64,000 bases of DNA, taken from Vicinamibacteraceae bacterium. Lineage in GTDB: Bacteria; Acidobacteriota; Thermoanaerobaculia; Multivoradales; Multivoraceae. The notes beneath the pieces are model-generated. The model was not told the DNA's origin and did no database searches. It saw only the letters and a program-made list of their open reading frames with translations. The position numbers and the translations under genes are program-made. The stretch spans positions 72,841 to 136,840 of the forward strand of contig JAAXHG010000122.1 of the NCBI GenBank assembly GCA_012270995.1. Reading direction: 5' to 3'. This document shows positions 56,180 to 64,000 of the stretch, one piece after another. Numbering within the stretch: the stretch's first letter is position 1; each line of letters starts with the position of its first letter.

Positions 56180-57198
56180 TCGACGCCGACGTCCATATCC
56201 CGAATCCGCGCCTGAAGGATCTGTTTCCCCTGCTGCCGGGGCACTGGGTCGAGCACTTCGACAACACGATGGACAAGGGCGCCTCGCAGGAGTACTACCC
56301 ACCGCGGTCACCCGTCGCCGGCCGGCGGGGTGGGCTGACCGAACTCCGCGAGGCCGTCTTCGAACAGGGCGGCGCGGAGGTGGCGATCTCGAGCTGCCTG
56401 TACGCGATCGACAGCATCCACAACCCGGACGTCGCCGCGGCGCTCGCGACCGCGACGAACGACTGGCAGGCGATGGAGTGGCTGGAGCGCGAACGCCGCC
56501 TGCGCGGCTCGGTCGTGGTGCCGATCGGGCTGCCGGCGGCGGCGGCGGAGGAAGTCGAGCGCTGCGCCGACCGGCCCGGCTTCGTCCAGGTCCTGATTCC
56601 GGTCCGCACCGAGCATCCGCTCGGAAGCCGGCACTACCACCCGCTTTGGAAGACGATCGAAGAGAGCGGTCTGGTGGCGGCGATCCACTTCGGCGGCGCG
56701 CCGGTGACGCCGCCCACGCCGACGGGCTGGCCGTCCTTCTTCCTGGAGGAGTACACCGCGATGGCTCAGGTGTTCGCCACGCAGCTCACGAGCATGATCG
56801 TGGAAGGCGTGTTCGACGCGTGCCCGGGTCTGCGGGTCGTGTTCCTGGAATCCGGCTTCACCTGGATCTCCGCTCACCTCTGGCGCATGGACAAGGAGTG
56901 GCGGAACCTGAGGCGGCTGGTGCCGTGGGTGCGGCGGCCGCCTTCCGACTACTTTCGGGAGCATGTGCGGGTCGGCATCCAGCCGCTCGACGCGCCGCCC
57001 GAGCCGGCGCAGCTCTGCGAGATCGTCGACCAACTCGGTTCGGACGACCTGCTCCTGTACGCCAGCGACTATCCGCACGTCCACGCCTGCGACGCCGGCG
57101 ATCTCCTGCTGCGGCTGCTGCCGGAGTCGTTACGGCGTAAGATCAGGTCGGAGAACGCGCGCAGCTTCTACCGTCTCTCGGAAGGAGGGCAGCCATGA
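56176..57198 (+). CDS. Amidohydrolase-2 family TIM-barrel hydrolase/decarboxylase (copy 1)
   Basis: 340 residues. The first strand MIDADVHIPNP supplies D-x-H instead of the usual H-x-H. Mid-barrel VAAIHFGGAPVTP has a His ligand. LRVVFLESGFTWISAHLWRMDKEWR and the late catalytic Asp in LLYASDYPHVHA are typical of the ACMSD-like family, which hydrolyses or decarboxylates aromatic or cyclic acids. The first His is missing but the other ligands are present, as in several members. It starts at an ATGA overlap and is coupled to copy 2, from which it is clearly diverged. Confidence 0.85.
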   Translation: MIDADVHIPNPRLKDLFPLLPGHWVEHFDNTMDKGASQEYYPPRSPVAGRRGGLTELREAVFEQGGAEVAISSCLYAIDSIHNPDVAAALATATNDWQAMEWLERERRLRGSVVVPIGLPAAAAEEVERCADRPGFVQVLIPVRTEHPLGSRHYHPLWKTIEESGLVAAIHFGGAPVTPPTPTGWPSFFLEEYTAMAQVFATQLTSMIVEGVFDACPGLRVVFLESGFTWISAHLWRMDKEWRNLRRLVPWVRRPPSDYFREHVRVGIQPLDAPPEPAQLCEIVDQLGSDDLLLYASDYPHVHACDAGDLLLRLLPESLRRKIRSENARSFYRLSEGGQP

Positions 57199-58304
57199 CC
57201 GTCACCCTGCTCGATCCCTCGCCCGAACCCTCGGTGCTGAAGGCCGGGGCGGCGCCCGAACGGCCGCCGATCATCGACTGCGACTTCCACAACGAGCTCG
57301 ACTCGATCAAGGACCTGTACCCGTATCTCTCCAAGCGCTGGCGCGATCACCTCGAGACGTTCGGCATCCGCCATCCGAACAGCGGTTACTACCCGCGTTT
57401 CATGGATCACCGCGAGGAGGCGCGGCCGCCTTCCGGGCGCACTCCCAGTTCCGAGGTCGGCTTCGCGCGCGAGGACTTTCTCGATCCGTACAACGTCGAG
57501 CACGCGATCCTGAACCCGCTGTCGCCGGTGAGTTCGGCGCTCGACCTGGACCTCGGCGCGGCGCTTGCCAGAGCCGCCAACGACTGGCAGGTCGCCGAGT
57601 GGCTCGACCCGGAGCCGCGGTTGCGGGCCTCCGTCGTCGTGACGCCGCAGGACCCGGTTGCCGCGGCCGCGGAAATCCGGCGCTGCGGCGCCGACGGCCG
57701 CTTCGTGCAGGTGCTGTTCCTGGGGCGGATGCAGGAACCGATGGGCCGGCGCAAGTACTGGCCGATCTACGAGGCCTGCGCGGAGACGGGAATGCACGTC
57801 GCGTCGCACGCCTTCGGCGCCTACGGCCACCCGATCACCGGCGCCGGCCACGCCTCGTACTACATCGAGGACCACACGAGCCCGCCCCAAGCGGTGCAGG
57901 CGAACATCACGAGCATGGTCGTCGAAGGCGTGTTCGACCGCTTCCCGAGCCTGCGGATGATCTCGGTGGAGAACGGCTTCGCCTGGCTGCCTCCCCTGGT
58001 CTGGCGCCTCGACGCGGCCTGGAGCCTGCTGCGTGAGGAAGCGCCGCATCTCGAGCGGCTGCCGTCGGAGGTCATCGCCGAGCACGTCTACGTGACGACG
58101 CAGCCAATCGAGGAGCCGCCTCGGCGCCGCGACTTCTTCGCCCTGATGGAGCACTTCGGCGAGCTGGCGAGCCACATCCTGATCGCCAGCGACTATCCGC
58201 ACTGGGACGGCGACAATCCCGACGTCGTGCTGCCCTTGGGGCTCGACGAGGAACTCGTCAAGGGCATCCAGTGCGAGAACGCCCGCGCCCTCTACGGGCT
58301 GTAG
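57195..58304 (+). CDS. Amidohydrolase-2 family TIM-barrel hydrolase/decarboxylase (copy 2)
   Basis: 369 residues. IIDCDFHNELDS gives D-x-H at the first strand; THVASHAFGAYGHPITG-type region (ETGMHVASHAFGAYG) supplies the middle His; LRMISVENGFAWLPPLVWRLDAAW and HILIASDYPHWDGDNPDVV give the conserved late strands with the catalytic Asp. It shares order and motifs with copy 1 but has different loops, so they may form a heteromer or act in sequence. It starts in an ATGA overlap and has a GGAGGG site upstream. Rieske gene 41 bases downstream. Confidence 0.85.
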   Translation: MTVTLLDPSPEPSVLKAGAAPERPPIIDCDFHNELDSIKDLYPYLSKRWRDHLETFGIRHPNSGYYPRFMDHREEARPPSGRTPSSEVGFAREDFLDPYNVEHAILNPLSPVSSALDLDLGAALARAANDWQVAEWLDPEPRLRASVVVTPQDPVAAAAEIRRCGADGRFVQVLFLGRMQEPMGRRKYWPIYEACAETGMHVASHAFGAYGHPITGAGHASYYIEDHTSPPQAVQANITSMVVEGVFDRFPSLRMISVENGFAWLPPLVWRLDAAWSLLREEAPHLERLPSEVIAEHVYVTTQPIEEPPRRRDFFALMEHFGELASHILIASDYPHWDGDNPDVVLPLGLDEELVKGIQCENARALYGL

Positions 58305-58344
58305 GGCGTCTGCGGCGGGTGGTGTCGGCGACGGCGGCCCGCGC

Positions 58345-58884
58345 ATGAAGTACGTCGTCGCCGAGGCCTCCGAGATCGAATCGGGCGGCCGCAAGATCGT
58401 CACCGTCGCCGGCCGCTCGATCGGCGTGTTCAACCTCGACGGCGAGTTCTTCGCGCTCCGCAACCGCTGCCCGCACCAGGGCGGCAAGCTCTGCGAGGGC
58501 AAGCTCTGGGGCGTGATCCGTTCCGACCGCCCCGGTGATTTCGAGTACCGCCCGAGCCGCGAGATCCTCTGCTGCCCCTGGCACGGCTGGGAGTTCCACG
58601 TTCGCACCGGCCAGTCCTGGTGCGCACCCGAGCGCCTGCGGGTGCGCCGCTACGAGGTCGAGACCGTGGCCGGCGAGGAGATCGCCGAGGCTGCCGATGC
58701 CGGCGCGGAGCCGGCGGACGACCCCGACGCGCCGGCCCCGGGCATGGTCAAGGGCCCGTACGCCGCCGAGACCTACCCGGTGACGCGCGAGGGCGAGTAC
58801 CTGGTCGTCGAGATTCCGTTCAAGAAGTCCCGCGTGAGCGACCGGACGGCTTCTCGAAGCGGTCGAAGTACCGCGGATCGATGA
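58345..58884 (+). CDS. Rieske-type [2Fe-2S] ferredoxin
   Basis: 179 residues. Cluster ligands are C42-P-H44 in RNRCPHQGG and C77-P-W-H80 in CCPWHGWEF. A single Rieske domain spans residues 1-115. A Pro/Ala/Asp-rich linker and a short beta stretch (GEYLVVEIPFKKS) follow. It probably delivers electrons in the pathway of the preceding amidohydrolases, or to an oxygenase encoded elsewhere. The last 21 codons (SRVSDRTASRSGRSTADR) overlap the 3' end of the convergent nuclease gene and look like read-through sequence, as if the original C-terminus had been replaced. Confidence 0.88.
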   Translation: MKYVVAEASEIESGGRKIVTVAGRSIGVFNLDGEFFALRNRCPHQGGKLCEGKLWGVIRSDRPGDFEYRPSREILCCPWHGWEFHVRTGQSWCAPERLRVRRYEVETVAGEEIAEAADAGAEPADDPDAPAPGMVKGPYAAETYPVTREGEYLVVEIPFKKSRVSDRTASRSGRSTADR

Positions 58885-59734
58885 TCACGTCCTCGACGGT
58901 GCGTTGACGAACCTCGACGCCCAGCCGTCTCTCCTTGAGTAGCTCGCACAAGCCCATGCCGTCGATCAGGTCCAGGGGCAGGTAACCCGGTGGAGTCGCG
59001 GCCTCCTTGGCGCTCTTCGTGAATGTCCCGGTCGTGATGATCAGACCTCGGTCGTTCGGACTGGGCAGGGCGCCCCGGAACTCACGCACGGTCTTGGGCC
59101 CTACGCTGCCGTTGTAGCGCTTGCACTGGAAGTACACCGGCACGGAGATGAGCGAGAATCGGTAGCGAGCGGTGCCATCGATGCCGCCGTCGCCGCTACG
59201 GCCCGTGACTTCGACATCCTCAAAGCCGGTAGCAATCAACAGACGCTTCGATAGCTCCTCAAACGCGGCCGGGGACATAACGAGCAGACGGTCGAGGAGG
59301 TCCTCTGTCCAGTCGCGTTCGCTGTCGGTCTCGCGGCTGTTGGCACGATCCGTTGCATCAGGCCTCGCCCCGGACTTCCCGGACTGGGATGTCCGGTGGA
59401 GCCTCCTGTTGTCTTTGTGGCGGCGGCGGACCGTCTCTTCCGACATCTTGGCGCCCTCGTCCGTGAGCTGCCACAAGCCTGTTCCCACGTTCTCGATTGC
59501 GCCGACAGCCTTGAGGTCGCTTCTGCACCAGGCAACCCGATAGCCGGCCTCGGTCTGCCGGCCGTTGGCTGCGGGCACGTCCTGCTGCTCTGCCGTGAGG
59601 TCGAGGGCGGCGATCACGGCCTCGTTGATCTCCTCGTTGGTCGCCGGCATCGGCAAGCCGCGAATGGACTTGAGTGTGATCCAGTGCAGTTCGGGATAGA
59701 GGGGCAGCCCCGCCCATTCTCTACGAGTGCTCAT
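58820..59734 (-). CDS. Mrr-type restriction endonuclease
   Basis: 304 residues. N-terminal winged-helix Mrr domain (about 10-105: PATNEEINEAVIAALDLT..GTGLWQLTDEG). The C-terminal catalytic domain of the PD-(D/E)xK fold starts at DLLDRLLVMSPAAFEELSKRLL and carries GRSGDGGIDG (D186) and FQCKRY (Q203, K205). Mrr proteins cut modified DNA. It overlaps the Rieske gene's end by 65 bp on the opposite strand. Another mobile-type gene (DUF4143 ATPase) follows on the same strand upstream, making a small defence-like accessory island. Confidence 0.88.
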   Translation of the reverse strand: MSTRREWAGLPLYPELHWITLKSIRGLPMPATNEEINEAVIAALDLTAEQQDVPAANGRQTEAGYRVAWCRSDLKAVGAIENVGTGLWQLTDEGAKMSEETVRRRHKDNRRLHRTSQSGKSGARPDATDRANSRETDSERDWTEDLLDRLLVMSPAAFEELSKRLLIATGFEDVEVTGRSGDGGIDGTARYRFSLISVPVYFQCKRYNGSVGPKTVREFRGALPSPNDRGLIITTGTFTKSAKEAATPPGYLPLDLIDGMGLCELLKERRLGVEVRQRTVEDVIIDPRYFDRFEKPSGRSRGTS

Positions 59735-59774
59735 AGCGCGTCCTTCGTCAAATCGTAGCGCGAGGCCGCGGGGA

Positions 59775-61034
59775 CTACGGCCCCAGCGCGCCGATCGGAA
59801 TCACGCCAACATCGTTCCTCCCCGTGTAGCCGTAGCCGTTCGGCACGATGACCGCGAGGGCGGAAGGCTCGCTCGGCGTGTCCCTCATGGCCTGCGGCGC
59901 CCGCTGTGCCAAGCGCTGGAGGTTCTTCATGCCTTCGTCGATCCAGCGCTCGCCGAGTTTGATCTCGAACGCGGCCCAGCGCCCATCGGCGGCTTGAACA
60001 ATGGCATCGACTTCGAGTCCGCCCTTCTCCCGGTAATGGAAGACCTCCGCGTCGTTGGCCTGCGCGTAGATCCTGAGGTCGCGGATGACGAGCGACTCGA
60101 ACAGAAGACCCAGGAAGCGCAGATCGTCCAACAAGCGCTTCGGCGTAGCCCTTAGAGCGGCTACAGCCAGCGACGGATCGACGAAGTGACGCTTGGGGGC
60201 TTCCCGGAGGATTGCCCGCGAGCGCAGGTGAGGTGACCAGGCAGGTTGGTCCTCGACGACCATGAGCTGTTTGAGTGCGTCGAGGTAGCCGGCAGCAGTC
60301 TCGGGCTTCATGGTGATCTGGCTGGCGCCAACGTCGGCGGCCAGCTTGGAGAGCGTTGCTTCCGTCGCGGTGTTCCGGGCGAGCGAGCGGAGGAGCCGGC
60401 CGACCCGGATCGGGTCTGCTCGTCGTTCGGCGACTCTGGAGACATCGGTGCGGCGTATCTCGTTCAGGTAGCCCAGGTTCGATCGCAGGGTTGCGCTCGT
60501 CGACTGGCCGTGGTTGGCCGGCCAGCCTCCGATTGCCACGAGTTCGGCAAGCTCTGGAATGCTGAGTGAGGACGCTTCGGCTCCCTGGGGCGAACCGTTC
60601 AGCAGTGCAACCAGAGAGATCTCACCGCTGGAACGTCCGGCTTCGAAGAGCGACAGAGGACGCATCCGGATTCGGGTGAAACGCCCTGCTCCTGAATGCC
60701 GCGTCACGTCGTCGGCGGGCACGGCGGCGCCGGTGAGAATAAACTGACCGGGGGCGGCGCGGTCGTCGACCGCGCGACGAACGTGGTTCCAGATCGATGG
60801 CTCGAGCTGCCACTCGTCGATCAGTCGCGGCGTGGCGCCGGCGAGCGCGGTGTCGGGATCCAGGCTAGCGAGCCGCCTTGCGTTGCGGTCGACATCAAGC
60901 AGAACCTCGTTCGCAGCTCTCTGCCTGGCGGTTGCGGTCTTGCCGCAGGCTTTGGGGCCTTCCATGACCACGGCGCCGGCAGCGGCCAGACAGTCGTCGA
61001 GTTCCGTCTCGACAATCCGGGGAAGGTAGGACAA
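59775..61034 (-). CDS. AAA-type ATPase with DUF4143 domain
   Basis: 419 residues. Walker A GPKACGKT (26-33), Walker B RLIDEWQLEP, then the winged-helix and DUF4143 C-terminal part (REKGGLEVDAIVQAADGRWAAFEIKLG, like a PD-(D/E)xK-related E..K pattern). Such proteins are widespread, often in multicopy and mobile settings, with uncertain roles. The gene lies beside the Mrr nuclease and is preceded by 23-bp tandem repeats only 13 bases before its start. Toxin-like or defence-like functions are only guesses. Confidence 0.85.
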   Translation of the reverse strand: MSYLPRIVETELDDCLAAAGAVVMEGPKACGKTATARQRAANEVLLDVDRNARRLASLDPDTALAGATPRLIDEWQLEPSIWNHVRRAVDDRAAPGQFILTGAAVPADDVTRHSGAGRFTRIRMRPLSLFEAGRSSGEISLVALLNGSPQGAEASSLSIPELAELVAIGGWPANHGQSTSATLRSNLGYLNEIRRTDVSRVAERRADPIRVGRLLRSLARNTATEATLSKLAADVGASQITMKPETAAGYLDALKQLMVVEDQPAWSPHLRSRAILREAPKRHFVDPSLAVAALRATPKRLLDDLRFLGLLFESLVIRDLRIYAQANDAEVFHYREKGGLEVDAIVQAADGRWAAFEIKLGERWIDEGMKNLQRLAQRAPQAMRDTPSEPSALAVIVPNGYGYTGRNDVGVIPIGALGP

Positions 61035-61046
61035 CGAACAAGCTCA

Positions 61047-61128
61047 GCGGGTGATTTGGACAAGGTACAGTGGGTGAAACGGACAAAGTCTAGCGGGTGA
61101 AACGGACAAAGTCTAGTGGGTGAAACGG
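61047..61128. repeat. 23-bp tandem repeats (3.6 copies) upstream of the DUF4143 ATPase
   Basis: Three full units (61047, 61070, 61093) and one partial (61116) of a 23-bp unit containing GGGTGAAACGGACAAAG. Units 2 and 3 differ at one base. They lie 13 bases upstream of the ATPase start codon. No spacers, so not a CRISPR. They could be regulator iterons or the multi-repeat end of a lost mobile element. The rest of the 130-bp gap shows nothing. Confidence 0.8.
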
Positions 61129-61164
61129 CCGGCGTCTGCGCCAGCGGGCGGTCTTGCGACGCTG

Positions 61165-62745
61165 CTAGGTCTGCGGCCGAATGTCGAACGCCACGGCTTC
61201 TCGGTCGTTGCGCACCAGCAGGATCCCTTCGGCTATCGCCGGGTTGTTCCAGGTGCGGCCCGAGACGGCGGGCAGCGCGGCGACTTCCTGGTGGCTTTCC
61301 GGGATCGCGCGCACGAGGACGAGCTGGCCCCGTTCCGTGGTGATCAGCAGGTGGCCTGAGGCGACAAGCACCTGGCCGTGACCGTAGCGGCCGCCCTTCC
61401 ACATGCGGTCGCCTGTTTCGGCGTCGACGCAGGCGAGGATGCCGTCGTCCAGTCCGTAGACGTAGCCGTCCTGGAACACGGAAGTCGAGAAGGTGTTCTT
61501 CATCCGGTTGTTGAACCAGATCTCGCTGACCGACGCGGTGTTCGCTTCGAGGTCCGCGTCGACTTCGAGCACCGAGGCGCCGTGGCCGTAGCCTGACGAC
61601 ACGAAGATGCGGTTCGGCGCCACCTGGAGCGGCTGCGCGGCGTTGATGCCGTTCATCGTTGCCCAGGGCCGGCTCCAGTAGGTCCCGCTGCCGTCGGTGG
61701 CGATCCCTGTGACCTGATCGGCGCCGATCAGGACGATCTGGGAAAGGCCGTCCAGCGTGAAGACCGCGGGCGCCGTGTAGGCGCCCTGGGCGTCGAGAGC
61801 CCGCCAGCGAATCGCGCCGGTCTCGAGCTCGTAAGCGATCACGGCCCCGTTGCGGCCGCCGGGCGCGGTGAGGACGGCTTCGTCCAGAATCGTCGGTGAC
61901 GCGGCCATGCCCCAGGTCAGGTTGGCGGCGCCCGAGTCCTCGAGGATGTTCGTGCGCCAGATGGAAGCGCCGGTCGCGGCGTCGAGCGCCTCTAGTTCGC
62001 CGGTCGCGCCGAGCGCCACCAGGGTGTCCTCGTACAGGGCCGGCGTGGCGCGTGGGCCGTCGCCGCCCATGCTCTCTTCGAAACGGGCGTCCCAGCTCGC
62101 GTTCCAGCGTTCCACGCCGGTCAGCAGGTCGTAGGCGGCGACCACTTCCTGTTCCCGCCGCTGCTCGATCGTGTAGGCGAGGCCGTCGCCGACGACGAAC
62201 GATGCGTAGCCGCCGCCGACCGGGATGCGCCACAGTTCGGGCGGTCCGGTGTCCGGCCAGGCGGTATTGATCGGCTGGGGATAGCGGCCGTCCATGTGGA
62301 GGCCGCGGTAGTAGGGCCAGGAGCCGGATGACGCGGTTGGGGCGGGCGGGTCCGTTTCCGGATCGGCCTCCGCCAGGGCCGGAGCTTCTGGGTCAGTTGG
62401 GGCGTCGTTGGGGTCGGTTGCCGGGCCGGCTTCAGGCGTTTCGGGCGGCTCGGTTGCGAGGAGTGCCTGCTCATCGGGTTCATCGGCCACCGGCTCGCGC
62501 GGCACGGGAGTAGCGGCGGGTACTGTGTCCGCGCTCTGTTCACGGTGCGCCTCGATCGCCCGGTAGTGGCGGTCCTCGTCGTGAAAGTCGAGTTGCGGCG
62601 TCAAACCGCCCGTGATCTGAAGGTGCATTCCCGTCGTCAGGTTCAGCACCAGTGCCAGGCCGGCGAGCGCGGCCACGGAGATGCCGGTCCACTTCAGGAA
62701 GGCGAGGAAGCGGCTTCGTTTCCTGGTTCTGATCATTGCCGGCAT
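61165..62745 (-). CDS. Membrane-anchored PQQ-like beta-propeller protein
   Basis: 526 residues. One N-terminal anchor (FLKWTGISVAALAGLALVLNL, about 16-36), a Pro/Glu/Asp-rich linker (about 65-140), then SGSWPYYRGLHMDGRYP, a relative of the WPQWRGP opening, and propeller blades (YDLLTGVERWNASW, LDAATGASIWRTN, YELETGAIRWRALD, VDAETGDRMWKG). It lacks dehydrogenase and heme motifs, so it may act in outer-membrane assembly (BamB-like) or ligand binding rather than catalysis. It is divergent from the acyl-CoA dehydrogenase gene, and they share about 47 bases as their promoter region. Confidence 0.75.
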   Translation of the reverse strand: MPAMIRTRKRSRFLAFLKWTGISVAALAGLALVLNLTTGMHLQITGGLTPQLDFHDEDRHYRAIEAHREQSADTVPAATPVPREPVADEPDEQALLATEPPETPEAGPATDPNDAPTDPEAPALAEADPETDPPAPTASSGSWPYYRGLHMDGRYPQPINTAWPDTGPPELWRIPVGGGYASFVVGDGLAYTIEQRREQEVVAAYDLLTGVERWNASWDARFEESMGGDGPRATPALYEDTLVALGATGELEALDAATGASIWRTNILEDSGAANLTWGMAASPTILDEAVLTAPGGRNGAVIAYELETGAIRWRALDAQGAYTAPAVFTLDGLSQIVLIGADQVTGIATDGSGTYWSRPWATMNGINAAQPLQVAPNRIFVSSGYGHGASVLEVDADLEANTASVSEIWFNNRMKNTFSTSVFQDGYVYGLDDGILACVDAETGDRMWKGGRYGHGQVLVASGHLLITTERGQLVLVRAIPESHQEVAALPAVSGRTWNNPAIAEGILLVRNDREAVAFDIRPQT

Positions 62746-62792
62746 CCTATTCCCTGGCGGTACCGAGGTCGCTGTTACTCTGCCGTCCCTCT

Positions 62793-63950
62793 GTGAAGGC
62801 CCCCACGGTCCATCTCCGCTTCTTGCCCGCGGCCCTGCCGGAAGCGGCCGAGAACCTCCGTTCCGAGGTTCGGGAGCTACTCGAAGAGACGCGCGCCGGG
62901 GGCGTCTGGTTGGCGGAGGGACTCTCCTGGTGGGGCCGCAACCGAGCGCTCAGCCGTGCGCTGGGCGCTGCCGGCTTCATCGGCATGACCTGGCCGCGGC
63001 AGTACGGCGGCTCCGAGCGAAGCTACCTGGAGCGCTACGTGGTCACCGAAGAGGTGCTGGCGGCCTGTGCGCCGACCGCCTTCCACTGGTTCGCCGACCG
63101 CCAGATCGGCCCGAGCATCCTGCGCTACGGCACCGAGGAGCAGAAGCGTCGCTTCCTGCCGCCGATCGCCAGCGGGGAACTCTCCTTCGCCGTCGGCATG
63201 AGCGAGCCCGACTCCGGTTCCGACCTGGCCTCGATCCGCACCCGTGCCGAGCGGACCGACGGCGGCTGGCGCCTCAACGGGTCGAAGATCTGGACCTCCT
63301 ACGCGCACGAGGCCGAGTACTGCGTCGCCCTGGTGCGCACGGAACCGAAGTCGGACAAGCGGCACGCCGGCATGAGCCAGGTCATCATCGATCTGAAGAA
63401 CTCGGACGGGATCACGGTGCGGCCGATCATCGACCTGCCGGGCCGCCACGACTTCAACGAGGTCTTCTTCGAGGACACCTTCGTGCCGGACGACTGCCTG
63501 CTCGGCAATCCCGGCGACGGCTGGGCGCAGGTGACGTCCGAACTGGCCTACGAACGGAGCGGTCCGGAGCGCTTCCTGACCAACTTCCATCTGTTGCGCG
63601 CACTGGTCGACGTGCTGGATGGGAACACGTCGCCGGCGGCGCAACGCCAGGTCGGCCTGCTCGTCAGCCGGCTCTGGGCGCTCCGCGCCGCCTCGGTTTC
63701 GGTTGCCGCGGCGCTCGAGGCCGGGGAGACGCCGAACGTGGAGTCGGCCCTGGTCAAGGACTTGGGCACCAACTTCCAGCAGGAAGTGCCGGAGATCGTT
63801 CGCCGCGTTGTGGCCGATGAAGGACTCTCGGACAGAACCCTCCTCGACATCCTGCACCAGGTCGTCCTGGCCGCGCCGTCGTACACGATCCAGGGTGGTG
63901 CGACGGAGATCCTCCGCGGCATCGTCGCCCGCGGACTGAGGCTGCGATGA
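62793..63950 (+). CDS. Acyl-CoA dehydrogenase
   Basis: 385 residues from a GTG giving (M)KAPTVHLRFLPAALPEAAENLR. It is a FAD flavoenzyme of beta-oxidation-type reactions. Motifs: GMTWPRQYGGSE, FAVGMSEPDSGSDLASIRTRAER, WRLNGSKIWTSYAHEAEYCV, and SYTIQGGATEILRGIVARGLRLR at the C-terminus. ELAYERSGPER may hold the active-site Glu. Two such genes often sit side by side as alpha and beta parts; the stop overlaps the start of the next gene (ATGA), which may be that partner. Confidence 0.9.
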   Translation: MKAPTVHLRFLPAALPEAAENLRSEVRELLEETRAGGVWLAEGLSWWGRNRALSRALGAAGFIGMTWPRQYGGSERSYLERYVVTEEVLAACAPTAFHWFADRQIGPSILRYGTEEQKRRFLPPIASGELSFAVGMSEPDSGSDLASIRTRAERTDGGWRLNGSKIWTSYAHEAEYCVALVRTEPKSDKRHAGMSQVIIDLKNSDGITVRPIIDLPGRHDFNEVFFEDTFVPDDCLLGNPGDGWAQVTSELAYERSGPERFLTNFHLLRALVDVLDGNTSPAAQRQVGLLVSRLWALRAASVSVAAALEAGETPNVESALVKDLGTNFQQEVPEIVRRVVADEGLSDRTLLDILHQVVLAAPSYTIQGGATEILRGIVARGLRLR

Positions 63951-64000
63951 GCGGACCCGGGCTGCGCGATCCGCGCCGATCCGCGAACCAGTCCGAGCGC
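63947..64000 (+). CDS. N-terminus of a gene coupled to the acyl-CoA dehydrogenase (cut by window edge)
   Basis: ATG overlapping the acyl-CoA dehydrogenase stop; 18 codons visible (MSGPGLRDPRRSANQSER). The partner is unknown; a second acyl-CoA dehydrogenase or other fatty-acid enzyme is typical in this position. Nothing more can be said from the visible part. Confidence 0.5.
   Translation, partial: MSGPGLRDPRRSANQSER

Noticed and set aside
61047..61128. CRISPR array
   Set aside because: Repeats are directly adjacent with no unique spacers, and no cas genes are near.

Overview
The window is high-GC bacterial DNA with dense genes, many 4-base stop/start overlaps and many secreted proteins. It most likely comes from an Acidobacteriota genome. 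Three things point there: a von Willebrand factor A (VWA) gene of the 'VWFA-related Acidobacterial domain' type plus a decayed second copy, two Oar-like TonB-dependent receptors with N-terminal carboxypeptidase-regulatory domains, and repeated families of secreted PQQ-propeller and DUF6152-like proteins. This is inference from protein types; no rRNA or tRNA gene was seen.

Layout. 1-7.97 kb: housekeeping and miscellaneous genes (secreted D-2-hydroxyacid dehydrogenase, TerB-like protein, solitary zinc-free S14, PQQ-propeller/NTF2 fusion, two GNAT acetyltransferases, RnfD-like membrane protein fused to Cys-rich Sel1-like repeats, TPR protein). 8.0-11.5 kb: a minus-strand operon encoding a tryptophan tryptophylquinone (TTQ) amine dehydrogenase: heavy chain, MauE-like, MauD-like, light chain, small monoheme cytochrome c. 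Its order and light-chain Cys pattern match the aromatic amine dehydrogenase (aauBEDA) type, with no mauG or mauF nearby. A 29-codon leader ORF precedes it. 11.7-17.6 kb: Oar-like receptor, NTF2-like lipoprotein, sulfatase-fold/TPR protein. 17.6-24.1 kb: cytochrome/copper-enzyme-like protein, pyrE, a tiny membrane ORF coupled to mog, penicillin-acylase-family lipoprotein, secreted beta-rich protein. 24.3-29.1 kb: two tandem paralogs of an uncharacterised secreted family, a molybdopterin-binding protein, an M20 amidohydrolase. 29.3-37.4 kb: tripartite-type RND efflux genes (one adaptor, two permeases). 37.6-43.6 kb: second Oar-like receptor, then two damaged VWA genes. 43.9-49.7 kb: three more members of the secreted family, a DUF6152 protein, a PepSY membrane protein, a c-type cytochrome lipoprotein. 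49.8-53.6 kb: MBL hydrolase, 2-hydroxyacyl-CoA lyase-like enzyme and class III CoA-transferase. 53.8-58.9 kb: an operon of PQQ dehydrogenase, CHY zinc finger, two amidohydrolases and a Rieske ferredoxin. 58.8-61.1 kb: an Mrr-type nuclease and a DUF4143 ATPase with tandem repeats upstream. 61.2-64 kb: PQQ-propeller protein, acyl-CoA dehydrogenase and a gene cut by the window edge.

How it fits together. The common theme is periplasmic oxidation of small organic molecules (amines by TTQ, alcohols or sugars by PQQ) with electrons passed to small cytochromes, followed by CoA-based degradation (CoA-transferase, hydroxyacyl-CoA lyase, acyl-CoA dehydrogenase), plus outer-membrane uptake and efflux. 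The most notable system is the aau-like amine dehydrogenase operon. Several non-coding elements also stand out: a 65-bp dispersed repeat at gene 3' ends, a 28-bp long inverted repeat between convergent genes, a shared 23-bp promoter motif, a 19-bp repeated -10 motif, and a terminator buried in an opposing gene.
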